40,266 nt of DNA from Phycisphaerae bacterium (GTDB taxonomy: Bacteria > Planctomycetota > Phycisphaerae > UBA1845 > PWPN01): the NCBI GenBank assembly GCA_030372985.1, contig JAUCQB010000164.1, forward strand, positions 1 through 40,266, in the 5' to 3' direction. The notes beneath the pieces are model-generated. The model saw only the letters and a list, made by a program, of their open reading frames with translations, did not search any database and was not told the origin of the DNA. This document shows, piece after piece, positions 7,671 through 16,147 of this stretch (position 1 is its first letter; every line of letters begins with the position of its first letter). The position numbers and the translations under genes were made by a program.

Positions 7671-9290
7671 ATGAACAGACGACAGACTCAAACGGGACGG
7701 GTTCTTCATGATCTGTTGCTGGCTTTCGCGGTGCTGCTGAGCGTCCTCACGGGCCGACCGGTGGCGGCTGATTCAGCTTATTTGTATGGCATCCACTGGT
7801 GGGGTTACACGCCGGGACAGGCGATTGACACCGGACCGGCGACCATGCTTGACTGTCCAGCCTTCGGCGGATGGGATGTTGAGACGATCATCACTCATTC
7901 CGCGAGCTGGTGGCAGGCTTCGTACTTCACGGGGCTGTATCAGGATCTCTACACCAACAAGAACATCACCATCATCACGCGCATCGACTACAACTGGGGC
8001 GAGACGGTTCCCTCGCCGACCAACCCGGATTATGCGAGTTGGCCGACCAGCGTGGTCAACACCGTCAACACGCTTCGCAACCACTGCCACATCTGGCTGA
8101 TCGGCAACGAGCCCAACATCGTCAGCGAGGGCAATAACTGGCCTGACAACCACGTCACACCTGCCGGTTATGCCACGATCTACCGCAACGTACGAAATGC
8201 CATTCACACCTCGGCCCAGGCCAGCCCGGCCGGTGAGCACATTGTGCTGATAGCCGCCCCCAGCCCGGGCGGCGTCATCGCCGGTGTGCGTTGGATGGAT
8301 GGCAACCAGTGGCTCGGGCAGGTCATCGACAACATCCCGGCCGCCGAGATCGACGGCATCGCCCTGCATGCCTACGGAGGCAGCCTGACGGACTTCCACA
8401 ACAGTTACGTCTCGCAACTGAACCTGATCGACAGCAAAGGGCTTCAGGATCGGCCGGTCTATATCACCGAGTGGAACAAGGTTTCGACGGAGTCGGCCAC
8501 AGCTCAGTTCGTTCGCGACTGCTATGCGGATCTCAACACCTGGAACCAAACCCCCGGCAAGCACAACATCCGCTGCCTGTGCTGGTTCATCTATGATTGG
8601 GGTCAGCAGAATACGAATTCGGATTTTCAGAATATGTCGATCGAGTACTGGAAGAACAACGGCGAGCCGGCGGGCAGCCCCAGCGATCTGTACACCGCGT
8701 TCCAGCAGACCGTCGACCTTCGTTACCTTGCCGGTCTGGTCGGCACGCGGCCGATGGGTCGTTCTATCGGCCGATCGCCCGAAAGCTTTGCGCGCGAGAT
8801 CTACTATCGCGACGAATTGGCGAATGACACCTTTGAAGTGTGGAATGCCGGAACCGACACACTCAACTACTCTATCACAGACGACGCTGTCTGGTTGAGC
8901 GTTGATCCGTCGAGCGGTTCGTCGACCGGCGAGCACGATACCATCGCTATTTCGTACGACACCAAAGACCTGGCAATCGGCTCTTACTCGGCGACGATCA
9001 CCATCAGCGATCCCGCGGCCTCGCCTCCCACGACCACCGTGACCGTCTCGCTGAGCGTTGTCGACTCCCCGTACGCCCCGGCCGACTTCAACCGAGATAC
9101 CATCGTCGACCAGGCCGACCTGTCCATCTTTCTAAGCTGCCTGACCGGCCGAGATGCCGGCCCACCGGCCACCGAGTGCGATCGCACCGACATCGACTGG
9201 GACGGTGACGTCGATCAGGATGACTTCGGTCTGTTCCAGCGGTGCATCAGCGGCACGAGCAGCCCGGCCGACCCTGCCTGTGCCAAATGA
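7671..9290 (+). CDS. Secreted clan GH-A-like glycosidase with BACON-like and dockerin-like domains
   Basis: This is a 539-residue secreted protein. The ATG at 7671 has GGAGG just upstream and leads into a signal peptide ending near VAADS. The catalytic-type domain (~35-350) looks like a TIM barrel of clan GH-A: WLIGNEPN places a candidate acid/base at E147 and VYITEWNK a candidate nucleophile at E267, with DGIALHAYGG between. A BACON-like beta domain follows (~378-463: LNYSITDDAVWLSVDPSSG). The tail has two calcium-loop-like repeats (DFNRDTIVDQADL ~471-483 and DIDWDGDVDQDDF ~507-519), as in dockerin-like modules. It should cleave a polysaccharide outside the cell; the GH family is not clear to me. 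The tail matches that of the protein at 23391. Its stop is only 9 bases from the convergent HEAT gene. Confidence 0.85.
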   Translation: MNRRQTQTGRVLHDLLLAFAVLLSVLTGRPVAADSAYLYGIHWWGYTPGQAIDTGPATMLDCPAFGGWDVETIITHSASWWQASYFTGLYQDLYTNKNITIITRIDYNWGETVPSPTNPDYASWPTSVVNTVNTLRNHCHIWLIGNEPNIVSEGNNWPDNHVTPAGYATIYRNVRNAIHTSAQASPAGEHIVLIAAPSPGGVIAGVRWMDGNQWLGQVIDNIPAAEIDGIALHAYGGSLTDFHNSYVSQLNLIDSKGLQDRPVYITEWNKVSTESATAQFVRDCYADLNTWNQTPGKHNIRCLCWFIYDWGQQNTNSDFQNMSIEYWKNNGEPAGSPSDLYTAFQQTVDLRYLAGLVGTRPMGRSIGRSPESFAREIYYRDELANDTFEVWNAGTDTLNYSITDDAVWLSVDPSSGSSTGEHDTIAISYDTKDLAIGSYSATITISDPAASPPTTTVTVSLSVVDSPYAPADFNRDTIVDQADLSIFLSCLTGRDAGPPATECDRTDIDWDGDVDQDDFGLFQRCISGTSSPADPACAK

Positions 9291-9299
9291 CGGTGCGTC

Positions 9300-10679
9300 C
9301 TAATGGTCGTCGCTGCTCGTCTTCGAGGTCGTTGCAGCTCCCGGCGAGCTTCCTCGACGAGCGAGGGCCGCCTGGAGTTTGACGCGAACATCGGGTGGTA
9401 CCTCATCAAGCATCCTGGCGATAGCGGCAGTGGATGCCTGGCCCGGCATGTGATTGAGGGCGTTCTCAGCGGCATCGCGGGGGGGGCCGGCCGGCCCCGA
9501 CAGCACCCTTACCAGCACCGGCACTCCCGCGGCCATCCCCGCGTCTCGAATGGCCCTGATGGCGGCCAGCCGTACGGACCCGTCGGCATGGCCCACGGCG
9601 TCGATGATCTTCCCGGCCGCGGCGTCGTTCATCCACCGGCCACGTCGGCCGAGAATCTCGAGCAGGTCGGCCTTCAGCGGGGTAGCGGCCTGGGTCATCT
9701 GCTCCGCCACGCTCGTGGTCAGTTCGCCGCCCGGCAGAAACTCGCACGCCTGAACGGCGGCGGCTCGAATACGTGCGTTATCATCCTCAAGGCCGGCAAA
9801 CACCACGCCGACCGCCTCCTTGGTGGCCAGTCGACCACAAGCATGCAGCAGGCGACACCGCTCGGGGATGGTCAGCGACGACGCCTCGGGAACGGTTTTG
9901 AAAACGTATTCCGCGGCCTGGAACATCTCGACATCCATCAACGTTTCCATAAGGCGGATCAGGGCTGAGGCAGCACCGGGTTTGCCGGCCCTCAGCACCT
10001 TGATGAGGACGTCGAACGATTCAGGAGAAGGCAGCATCGCAAGAGCCTCGATCACGGCGCGGGCGGTCACCGGATCGCCCTCGATGGCACCAAGCGCGAG
10101 GTAGGAAGCGGCCGCAGGGTCGCCCCGCAAAGCAATCGCGGCGATGACGCCCAACCTGGTCTCATCATTCGTGATCTGGACGGCTCCGATGAGACACTGA
10201 CCGGCTCGGCGATTCGGGATTCGAGCCAGCGCCTGCCGGGCTGGCTCGGCTAATGCCGGGGTGTTGATCGCCATATACAGCGCGTCGACGGAGGTGTTTT
10301 CTTCGGCGATGAAACCGAGCAACGCACAGATGTGCCGCTTTGTCTCGACCGGGTGGTTGGCCTTCAGTTCACGCACCAGGGCTCGCTCAACATCGGGAGC
10401 ACGATCGGTGCCCGCGTAGACCTGCACCATGCGAAACAGGGTCTCGCGGGCCATTTTACGGGCGGTCGGGTTGTCGGCGGTCTGGCCGAGCAGTCGGAGC
10501 AGCGTTGGCACGGCCGGAGACCCGACCGCGACCAGCTCATGCATTGACTTCGTCTGGGCGTCAGGGTTGTCGATTCCAAGAGCGGTGATGCGCCCGTCGT
10601 CGGCCGGAAGGCTTTGGGCCATGACCGGGGATGCGGCAAGAAGGAGTCCGATGAGCCCGGAACCAGTTGTGATCCTCAT
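9300..10679 (-). CDS. Secreted HEAT-repeat protein
   Basis: This 459-residue protein starts at the ATG at 10679, with GGAG 10 bases upstream; a GTG two codons earlier is an alternative. It has a signal peptide (ITTGSGLIGLLLAASPVMAQS). The rest is almost entirely alpha-helical HEAT/PBS-lyase-like repeats of about 30 residues, e.g. GSPAVPTLLRLLGQTADNPTARKMA, DDNARIRAAAVQACEFL and HADGSVRLAAIRAIRDAGMAAGVPVLVRVL. Such repeats form a curved solenoid that binds other proteins; no catalytic motif is visible. Its partner is unknown. It is probably periplasmic and lies directly downstream of the Gfo/Idh/MocA gene on the same strand, about 50 bases away, so the two may be co-transcribed. Confidence 0.85.
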   Translation of the reverse strand: MRITTGSGLIGLLLAASPVMAQSLPADDGRITALGIDNPDAQTKSMHELVAVGSPAVPTLLRLLGQTADNPTARKMARETLFRMVQVYAGTDRAPDVERALVRELKANHPVETKRHICALLGFIAEENTSVDALYMAINTPALAEPARQALARIPNRRAGQCLIGAVQITNDETRLGVIAAIALRGDPAAASYLALGAIEGDPVTARAVIEALAMLPSPESFDVLIKVLRAGKPGAASALIRLMETLMDVEMFQAAEYVFKTVPEASSLTIPERCRLLHACGRLATKEAVGVVFAGLEDDNARIRAAAVQACEFLPGGELTTSVAEQMTQAATPLKADLLEILGRRGRWMNDAAAGKIIDAVGHADGSVRLAAIRAIRDAGMAAGVPVLVRVLSGPAGPPRDAAENALNHMPGQASTAAIARMLDEVPPDVRVKLQAALARRGSSPGAATTSKTSSDDH

Positions 10680-10730
10680 GTACACGTAGCTCCTGCGATG
10701 GAATCAGCGTGCTGAGCACGCCCTGTAGTC

Positions 10731-12038
10731 TCACACCGACCACGGGGCACGATAGGGCCTGTCCAGCCAGCGGCCCAGGGCCGGGTCATTGACGATTTCC
10801 TCTTTCTCGGGGTCCCATTGAATCGTTCGTCCGGTGCGAATGGCAATGGTGCCCAGGTGACAGATGGTCACCGATCGGCAGCCGATTTCCACGTCGCAGA
10901 TCGGGCGCTTGCGTGTCCGGACGCAGTTCAGGAAATCTCGCTCGTGGCCGAGGGCATCTTCGCCCGGCGAGCGGTATAGGTGCACGTCTCCGGGGCCAAG
11001 CGGGTCGTTGAGAATCGCCGGATTGCCGGCTTCGATCCAACCTCTGCCGACCTCGATCCAGCCGTCGGTGCCCTGGAAGCGGACGCCGTTGCGCCCGTGG
11101 CTTACGGTTTCGAGCACGACACCGTTGGCGTACGTGTGCCGAACATGGAAGCTGACGGCGGTCTCAAACAGCCCGCGGGTCGGGAAGGCCGCGGAGACCG
11201 GCTCGGTCTTGACCGGGCCGCTGTTGTCCATGCCGAGGCCCCACTGGGCGATGTCGTTGTGATGGGCTCCCCAATCGGTCATCTTGCCGCCGGAGTAGTC
11301 GTAGAACCACCGGAAATCGGAAATGCAGCGCTTTGGCGTGTATTCCGCCCAGGGGGCTGGGCCGAGCCAGAAGTTCCAGTCCAGGCCGGGCGGCGGGGAC
11401 GTGTCAGGTTCCCAATCACAGACCGGCCCGCCGCCGATCGTCGCCCGCACCGATTGCACCTTGCCGATACGGCCGCTGCGGACCAGCTCGCAGGCCAGCC
11501 GGAAGTTGCTGCACGATCGCTGCTGGCTGCCGACCTGGAACACGGTGGCGTTGCGGCGGGCGGCATCGACCATGCGGCGGGCCTCGCGGATGGTATACGA
11601 CAGCGGTTTTTCGCAGTAGACGTCCTTGCCCGCCTCGCATGCGTGGATGGCGGTGAGGGCGTGCCAGTGGTCGGGCGTGGCGATGAGCACGGCGTCAACA
11701 TCCTGGCGGGCCAGCAGGTCGCGGTAGTCGCTGTACGCGGGGATGTCCTGGCCGTAGACCTCGCGAACCATTTTTGTGGCTGCGTTGCGGCTCTGATCGA
11801 AGACGTCCGCGACGGATACGACCTGGACATCGGGAAACTGGAGGAAGTCGCCGAGGTGCCCCCGGCCCATGCCGCCGACGCCGATGAACCCCATGCCGAT
11901 GCGGTCGTTGGCCGGGCGGGTTTCAGGACCGCCACGGGCAGGGCTGGTCAGCATGTAAGGGGCGACGACTGCCCCTGCCGCCAGGCCGACACCGCTCTTG
12001 AGTACTTGCCGCCTGGTTACCGATTCATGTCGCTTCAT
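10731..12038 (-). CDS. Tat-exported Gfo/Idh/MocA family oxidoreductase
   Basis: This is a 435-residue NAD(P)-dependent sugar oxidoreductase-type protein. The ATG at 12038 is preceded by GGGAGGAG. The N-terminus is a twin-arginine signal (R9-R10 in SVTRRQVLKSG, hydrophobic to ~34). The Rossmann motif is GFIGVGGMGRGHL (~50-62), followed by DAVLIATPDHWHALTAIHACEAGKDVYCEKPLSY with the family's EKP triplet at 143-145. The C-terminal half (DWGAHHNDIAQWGLG, VSFHVRHTYANGVVLETVSHG) fits the substrate-binding domain. Exported Gfo/Idh/MocA proteins are abundant in Planctomycetota and some act as glycosidases using bound NAD; whether this one oxidises, epimerises or hydrolyses a sugar cannot be told. Confidence 0.92.
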   Translation of the reverse strand: MKRHESVTRRQVLKSGVGLAAGAVVAPYMLTSPARGGPETRPANDRIGMGFIGVGGMGRGHLGDFLQFPDVQVVSVADVFDQSRNAATKMVREVYGQDIPAYSDYRDLLARQDVDAVLIATPDHWHALTAIHACEAGKDVYCEKPLSYTIREARRMVDAARRNATVFQVGSQQRSCSNFRLACELVRSGRIGKVQSVRATIGGGPVCDWEPDTSPPPGLDWNFWLGPAPWAEYTPKRCISDFRWFYDYSGGKMTDWGAHHNDIAQWGLGMDNSGPVKTEPVSAAFPTRGLFETAVSFHVRHTYANGVVLETVSHGRNGVRFQGTDGWIEVGRGWIEAGNPAILNDPLGPGDVHLYRSPGEDALGHERDFLNCVRTRKRPICDVEIGCRSVTICHLGTIAIRTGRTIQWDPEKEEIVNDPALGRWLDRPYRAPWSV

Positions 12039-12158
12039 GCAACGCTCCTCCCTTGGGACGCCGCCGCTTTGCCATCGGCCGTCACTGCCTCAGCATATCA
12101 GATTTGGGCCGGACACGGGAAAGACCATCGATAGCGGTGGTAGTTTGCGGAACAGGCC

Positions 12159-12419
12159 CTATCGGGCTTCCTGCCCCAGCCTTCCTTCAAGGATGCCGAG
12201 TACCGAGAGATCTTCGTCGAGGTCGGGCCAGTGCAAGCCGGTGCCCCCGCAGATGATTTCGATGTTGTTAATCTGTTCGTCGGTGCCGGCCGCAAGCCGA
12301 CGGTTTTCGGAGGCGGGGAAGCGGATCTCGCGCTGGTCGTCGAGTAGCAGGCAAATCGACCGGCCCTGGGCCCAGGCCTTCGTCGCTCTGGTCTTCAACT
12401 CAAGTACCGAATACTTCAT
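12159..12419 (-). CDS. DUF2442 family protein, probable antitoxin-like partner
   Basis: This 86-residue protein (YSVLELKTRATKAWAQGRSI, REIRFPASENRRLAAGTDEQ, LHWPDLDEDLSVLGILEG) has the short beta-rich layout and the conserved ending of DUF2442. Its ATG at 12419 lies inside the end of the DUF4160 gene, a 20-base overlap that implies translational coupling. DUF4160/DUF2442 pairs recur next to each other in many bacteria and are suspected toxin-antitoxin-like modules. That role is inferred; nothing in the sequence proves toxicity. Confidence 0.8.
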   Translation of the reverse strand: MKYSVLELKTRATKAWAQGRSICLLLDDQREIRFPASENRRLAAGTDEQINNIEIICGGTGLHWPDLDEDLSVLGILEGRLGQEAR

Positions 12420-12627
12420 GCCATCGTCTCCGGATCAGGTCCGCGTTGTCGGCGATCAGTTGCTCGGCCCGGGCGAGTTCCTGAGTTGTCATCCCGCAGG
12501 CAAATTCAAGCTCAAGAGGCTCGATCCAGAACTTCGCGAAGCCGCCGCCTCGCCGAGTATGCACGTGCATAGGCTCATGTCCTTCATTACTGTAAAAGAA
12601 GAACACAAAGCCTTCTGCTCTGAACAA
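12400..12627 (-). CDS. DUF4160 family protein
   Basis: This 75-residue protein matches DUF4160: FVFFFYSNEGHEPMHVHTRR (the conserved H-P-H-H-like histidine segment), AKFWIEPLELEFACGM, and a C-terminal helix ending LIRRRWHEVFG. The start appears to be the TTG at 12627, with GGAG 6 bases upstream and AAAGGAGG further up; no ATG or GTG is available in frame. It is followed by and overlaps a DUF2442 gene. A GTACAAT on this strand (12666-12672), 38 bases upstream, may be a -10 element. The biochemical role of the family is not known to me. Confidence 0.8.
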   Translation of the reverse strand: MFRAEGFVFFFYSNEGHEPMHVHTRRGGGFAKFWIEPLELEFACGMTTQELARAEQLIADNADLIRRRWHEVFGT

Positions 12628-12841
12628 CTCTGGCTCCGCCGGCCTCCTTTCAACAGTTGTCTATCATTGTACACACTACGCCGTCACAGGCCCAGTGGCA
12701 TGGGCCGCTGCAGCCCAAAGGGCTTGACGGACCACGCAGCATCTATGTCGCGGGGGCAGCATCGTTTATAGTGTGTGCCTCCGCTGAGAAAGGCCGGCGA
12801 ACGGCCGCGTTACGAAATCGCGTTTTCCGGGGGTATCAGCC

Positions 12842-15256
12842 ATGAGCAGAGCGGTTCTCCTTTGGACACTTGTCGGATTGCTGACATCCTGTCATCAGGC
12901 TCTGGCCGAGCCGCCCAAGGCCGTAAATGAGAACACCGTGTCGTGGCAGGGCAAGAACTGGCAGTTGATCGATGACGAGGGTGTGTTCGTATTCGAGCCC
13001 GAGGGCGGGGCAGGGCGTCAGGTGCTGCCGCCGCCGAATCGGCCGGCCGGCGAGATCCTGGAGCGGCGTGGCTGGGCGACGCCGGTGGCCTGTCGGCTGG
13101 TGGACTTCGTGGACTGCACCCAGACGGATCATGGTTTTGAAGACGATGGCAAGTCGCGGGTGTTGGACCTGCCGGGCGGCAAGTTCCGGGTGACCAGTGC
13201 GGCCAAGGGCTTTGACCTGACCTGGTTCGCCTACACGATGCAGACGGCCGACAAGGCGGGCACGCCCCACCTGTTGGTGGTCGAGACACCCAACGACCGC
13301 GAGCGTTATACCACCGTGTCGCTGACCATTCCGAAGGGTGAACCCTGGTCGCCGCCGTTTACCGGCCAGGAGGCCGTCAAAGTCAATTCGATGGAGATTT
13401 CGCAGGAACCGTTCTGGTATGAGCCGGACGTGGGATTAGCCGTTTATACGGGACGCGAGCTGCCGATCGACGACAAGCCGTTCACGTTTCAGTACGTCTT
13501 TTTCCCGAAGGCGGCGAAGATACGCGTGGCGGTCAGCTCAAGCGGCTGGGCCAAGCCCAACACTTCCGAGAGCGGTGGGGCGGTCTCGCGGATGTGGGTC
13601 TTCGAGATTCTCGACCGACTGGCCGACCGGTTGCCGAAGATCGACCCGCCGAACGGGCGGCAGCGTCGCGTGGGTCTGTACGCCACGCATCCGTGGTATT
13701 TCCTGGCTCACTACGGCGTGCCGCCGCACACCCCCCAGCAGCGACGGCAGTCGTTCGAGAACATGTGCGACCTGCTGGCCTTCTGTGGAATGAACCTGAT
13801 TCAGTTCAATGCCATCAACGGGTCGGACCGCGCCGGCCGCGCGTGGTACCCGGGCAGCTACTACCGGCAGCTCGGGGCCAACCTGCTCGCCGAGTTGCCG
13901 CCGGTGGCCGCGACGCGGGGCATCGATATCGTCCCGGTCGTCACCTCGATCACCGCTCCCGGCAAGATCGAGGGTAACAAACCGAACAAGTACGGCTTTT
14001 CGGAGCTGTCTTTCCAGAAACACGCGAACCCAAAGGCCGATCCGAGGGCGTTTGAGCATCGGCCGCCGGACCCGCTGCGCGCCGAGACGCAGCGATGGCT
14101 CATCAGGCACCTGCTGGAGATCGGCCGGCACTGCAAGCAGCACAAGAACGTGACCGGCATCGGCTTCCGAGTCAACGGCAAGATTGGCACCTGCTACATC
14201 TCCGGCGAGGACAAGTCCGGCGGTGAGACGAAGGTGTACAGCGCCGAGATGATGGGCTACTCGTCGTGGAACCTGAGCCAGTTTCGCGGCGAGTCGAAGC
14301 TGGCGGTGCCCAATGAGTCCATGGAAGCCTACCAGTGGCTCAAGGCGGACCCGAAGCGGTGGGACCAGTGGCTCAACTTTCGCTGTCGGCACACGCGAGA
14401 GTTCTGGATGAAGGCCCGTGATGCGATTCGCAGCGTTCGGCCGGACTGGACGCTGTATGTGCTCACCGATCTGCCGTCGGAAGTCACGGGGACCAATGTC
14501 GAGTGGCCGGGCGCGGACTCGCCGGATGCGGAGAAGATCACGCTGGACCTGTTGCGGGCCCACGGCTATGACCCGCGGATGTTCAAGCAGGACGAGGGGA
14601 TTGCGATCCAGCGGGTGATGATGGTCGACATGGAGCGATTCTTCGGCAAGTGGGGCCCGCCGTGGGGCAGCAATCCCGAGCGTTATCGCGACTTTCACGA
14701 ACAGGAGTTCCTGCCGGACTGGTTCCGGACGCCGGCCGGGTCGGCAACCGAGTTGTATCACAACTATTGGGAAGAACCGTTCCATCCGGTGGGCTGGGAG
14801 TTCGGTCCCGACGATCGCGGCACAGGCATGCGCACGTCAACGGCCACGGCCAAGGGGCGGGCCTTCTATCGGCCGGCGACCTTTACGCTGCGTGCGGGTG
14901 ACACCGACATGATTACCATCAATGGCTGGCAACGGCCGGTCATGGGGCACGAGCATGACCTGCGGCGGTTCTGCCAGGCGGTCAGGGCCTTGCCGATCGG
15001 CGAATCGAAATCGTTGAAGACGACGCCTGTTGACCCGAAGGTGTCGGCAGCTCGGTACGCAGACCGCATCGCGGTGATCAATGATCGCGACAAGCCCGTG
15101 GTAGTCACGGTGAAGCTGGATGAGGCTCTGTCTCCGGGCAAGCGGTTGCGAGATCTGGCCACGGGGCACCTGCTGATTGACGCGGGAACGAGCAGCCGGG
15201 ACTCTTTCGTCGTTCGGATGGAAGACTATGATGTTCGGGCGATGGCGGTTGAATAA
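12842..15256 (+). CDS. Large secreted protein of unknown function, possibly a glycoside hydrolase
   Basis: I do not recognise the family of this 804-residue protein. The ATG at 12842 lacks a clear ribosome site but opens directly into a signal peptide (MSRAVLLWTLVGLLTSCHQALA) that could be read either as a lipoprotein signal (LTSC) or a type I signal cut after ALA. Residues ~25-260 look beta-rich. Residues ~275-640 resemble a TIM-barrel hydrolase region: VGLYATHPWYFLAHYGVPPH, FCGMNLIQFNAI, GIDIVPVVTSI, VTGIGFRVNG, DWTLYVLTDLP and GIAIQRVMMVDMERFFG. The final ~120 residues (DTDMITINGWQRPVMGHEHDLRRF, then RIAVINDRDKPVVVTV) resemble the beta-sandwich ending seen in sugar hydrolases. Many Trp and acidic residues are consistent with carbohydrate binding. 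Function is an inference. Confidence 0.7.
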   Translation: MSRAVLLWTLVGLLTSCHQALAEPPKAVNENTVSWQGKNWQLIDDEGVFVFEPEGGAGRQVLPPPNRPAGEILERRGWATPVACRLVDFVDCTQTDHGFEDDGKSRVLDLPGGKFRVTSAAKGFDLTWFAYTMQTADKAGTPHLLVVETPNDRERYTTVSLTIPKGEPWSPPFTGQEAVKVNSMEISQEPFWYEPDVGLAVYTGRELPIDDKPFTFQYVFFPKAAKIRVAVSSSGWAKPNTSESGGAVSRMWVFEILDRLADRLPKIDPPNGRQRRVGLYATHPWYFLAHYGVPPHTPQQRRQSFENMCDLLAFCGMNLIQFNAINGSDRAGRAWYPGSYYRQLGANLLAELPPVAATRGIDIVPVVTSITAPGKIEGNKPNKYGFSELSFQKHANPKADPRAFEHRPPDPLRAETQRWLIRHLLEIGRHCKQHKNVTGIGFRVNGKIGTCYISGEDKSGGETKVYSAEMMGYSSWNLSQFRGESKLAVPNESMEAYQWLKADPKRWDQWLNFRCRHTREFWMKARDAIRSVRPDWTLYVLTDLPSEVTGTNVEWPGADSPDAEKITLDLLRAHGYDPRMFKQDEGIAIQRVMMVDMERFFGKWGPPWGSNPERYRDFHEQEFLPDWFRTPAGSATELYHNYWEEPFHPVGWEFGPDDRGTGMRTSTATAKGRAFYRPATFTLRAGDTDMITINGWQRPVMGHEHDLRRFCQAVRALPIGESKSLKTTPVDPKVSAARYADRIAVINDRDKPVVVTVKLDEALSPGKRLRDLATGHLLIDAGTSSRDSFVVRMEDYDVRAMAVE

Positions 15257-15301
15257 GAGGGCAGGCAGTCGGTTCATCGCGTGGCGGCGAGGGAGTCGGC
15301 A

Positions 15302-15691
15302 GTGCAGGATCGAGAGAAGTTGGAGCTGTTCAAAGCGGCATTGGCGGTCGCGGCGGCGGACCGGACGCTCAAGCGGTCTGAGCTGGGCCTGATCCAAGGG
15401 CTGGCCGTCAAGGTCGGCATCGGAAAAGCGTCCTTTGATGCCATGACGGCCGCCGCCTTGCGCGGCGAGCCTGTTGCCGCGGGCGTGTGCATCGCCTCGC
15501 CCGATACCGCAAGGTTGGCGCTCAAGCTGCTTGTGGCCGAGGCCCGTATTGACGGCGAGATCAGCGACGCCGAGCGGGGTCTGCTCGTTACCATCGCCGA
15601 TCGGCTCAAGATCGGTGGCGACGAGTTCCAGGCGATCTACACTGAAGGCCTCAGGCAGGCCGATGAGATCCGCCGCCGACGTCAGCCATGA
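15302..15691 (+). CDS. TerB-like (tellurite-resistance-type) helical protein
   Basis: This 129-residue all-helical cytoplasmic protein has two copies of the acidic TerB-type signature: AALAVAAADRTLKRSEL near the start and LVAEARIDGEISDAERGLL at ~78-96, each the pattern of TerB-like domains that bind metal ions. I chose the GTG at 15302 with GGGAG about 7 bases upstream; a GTG at 15281 is in frame but has a poorer site. It lies 45 bases downstream of the 804-residue gene. TerB-like proteins occur in stress-response and envelope-associated systems; no other ter gene is visible apart from the ATP-grasp/HAD pair after a 456-base gap. Confidence 0.7.
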   Translation: MQDREKLELFKAALAVAAADRTLKRSELGLIQGLAVKVGIGKASFDAMTAAALRGEPVAAGVCIASPDTARLALKLLVAEARIDGEISDAERGLLVTIADRLKIGGDEFQAIYTEGLRQADEIRRRRQP

Positions 15692-16147
15692 TCTTGACAA
15701 ACCGTGCCGAAATCCGGGAGAGGAACGTCTGCTACACGTTGACCGCGCGGCGGGGCTTCTGGCCGGTGCTGCGGGCGGCCAGATTGGAGTACACGCAGGG
15801 GGGCGGTTTGCCCCGGTCCGGGATCTGCATCGAGTCCGGTAACTGCACGTGTCTGCGACACCTTGTTGCTGTGATCGGCAGAGTTGCGACAAGCAGAGGC
15901 ACCGGCTTTCCTGCCGCGATGTGACCGCTCGAAACAGCCAGACCCAGGCAGTCTCGGACAGGACTGGTCTGCCCTGCTTGTCTTGTCGATGAATAGCCCA
16001 TCGATCGAAGGGCTGGCCTCAAGTCAATGTCAGGCGTTATTGGACGTCTGCTTGGCGGCTCACGACCGGACAGGTTGACGAGTGGTCCATGGGGCGTCAA
16101 CCTATAGGCACAGGCAGGACCGACGTGATCGATGTGACGGGCACAGG
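15692..16147. other. Intergenic region after the TerB-like gene
   Basis: About 456 bases without a convincing gene. A 78-codon frame starting at 15688 has no ribosome site and an unusual composition, so it is probably chance. A TTGACA at 15693-15698 has no matching -10. No RNA gene is visible. Confidence 0.4.

Noticed and set aside
10980..12134. 384-codon open frame on the plus strand
   Set aside because: Antisense to the Tat-exported Gfo/Idh/MocA gene; no ribosome site or family motif.
15688..15924. Possible 78-residue protein overlapping the TerB-like stop
   Set aside because: No ribosome site, no recognisable motif, and composition unlike neighbouring genes.
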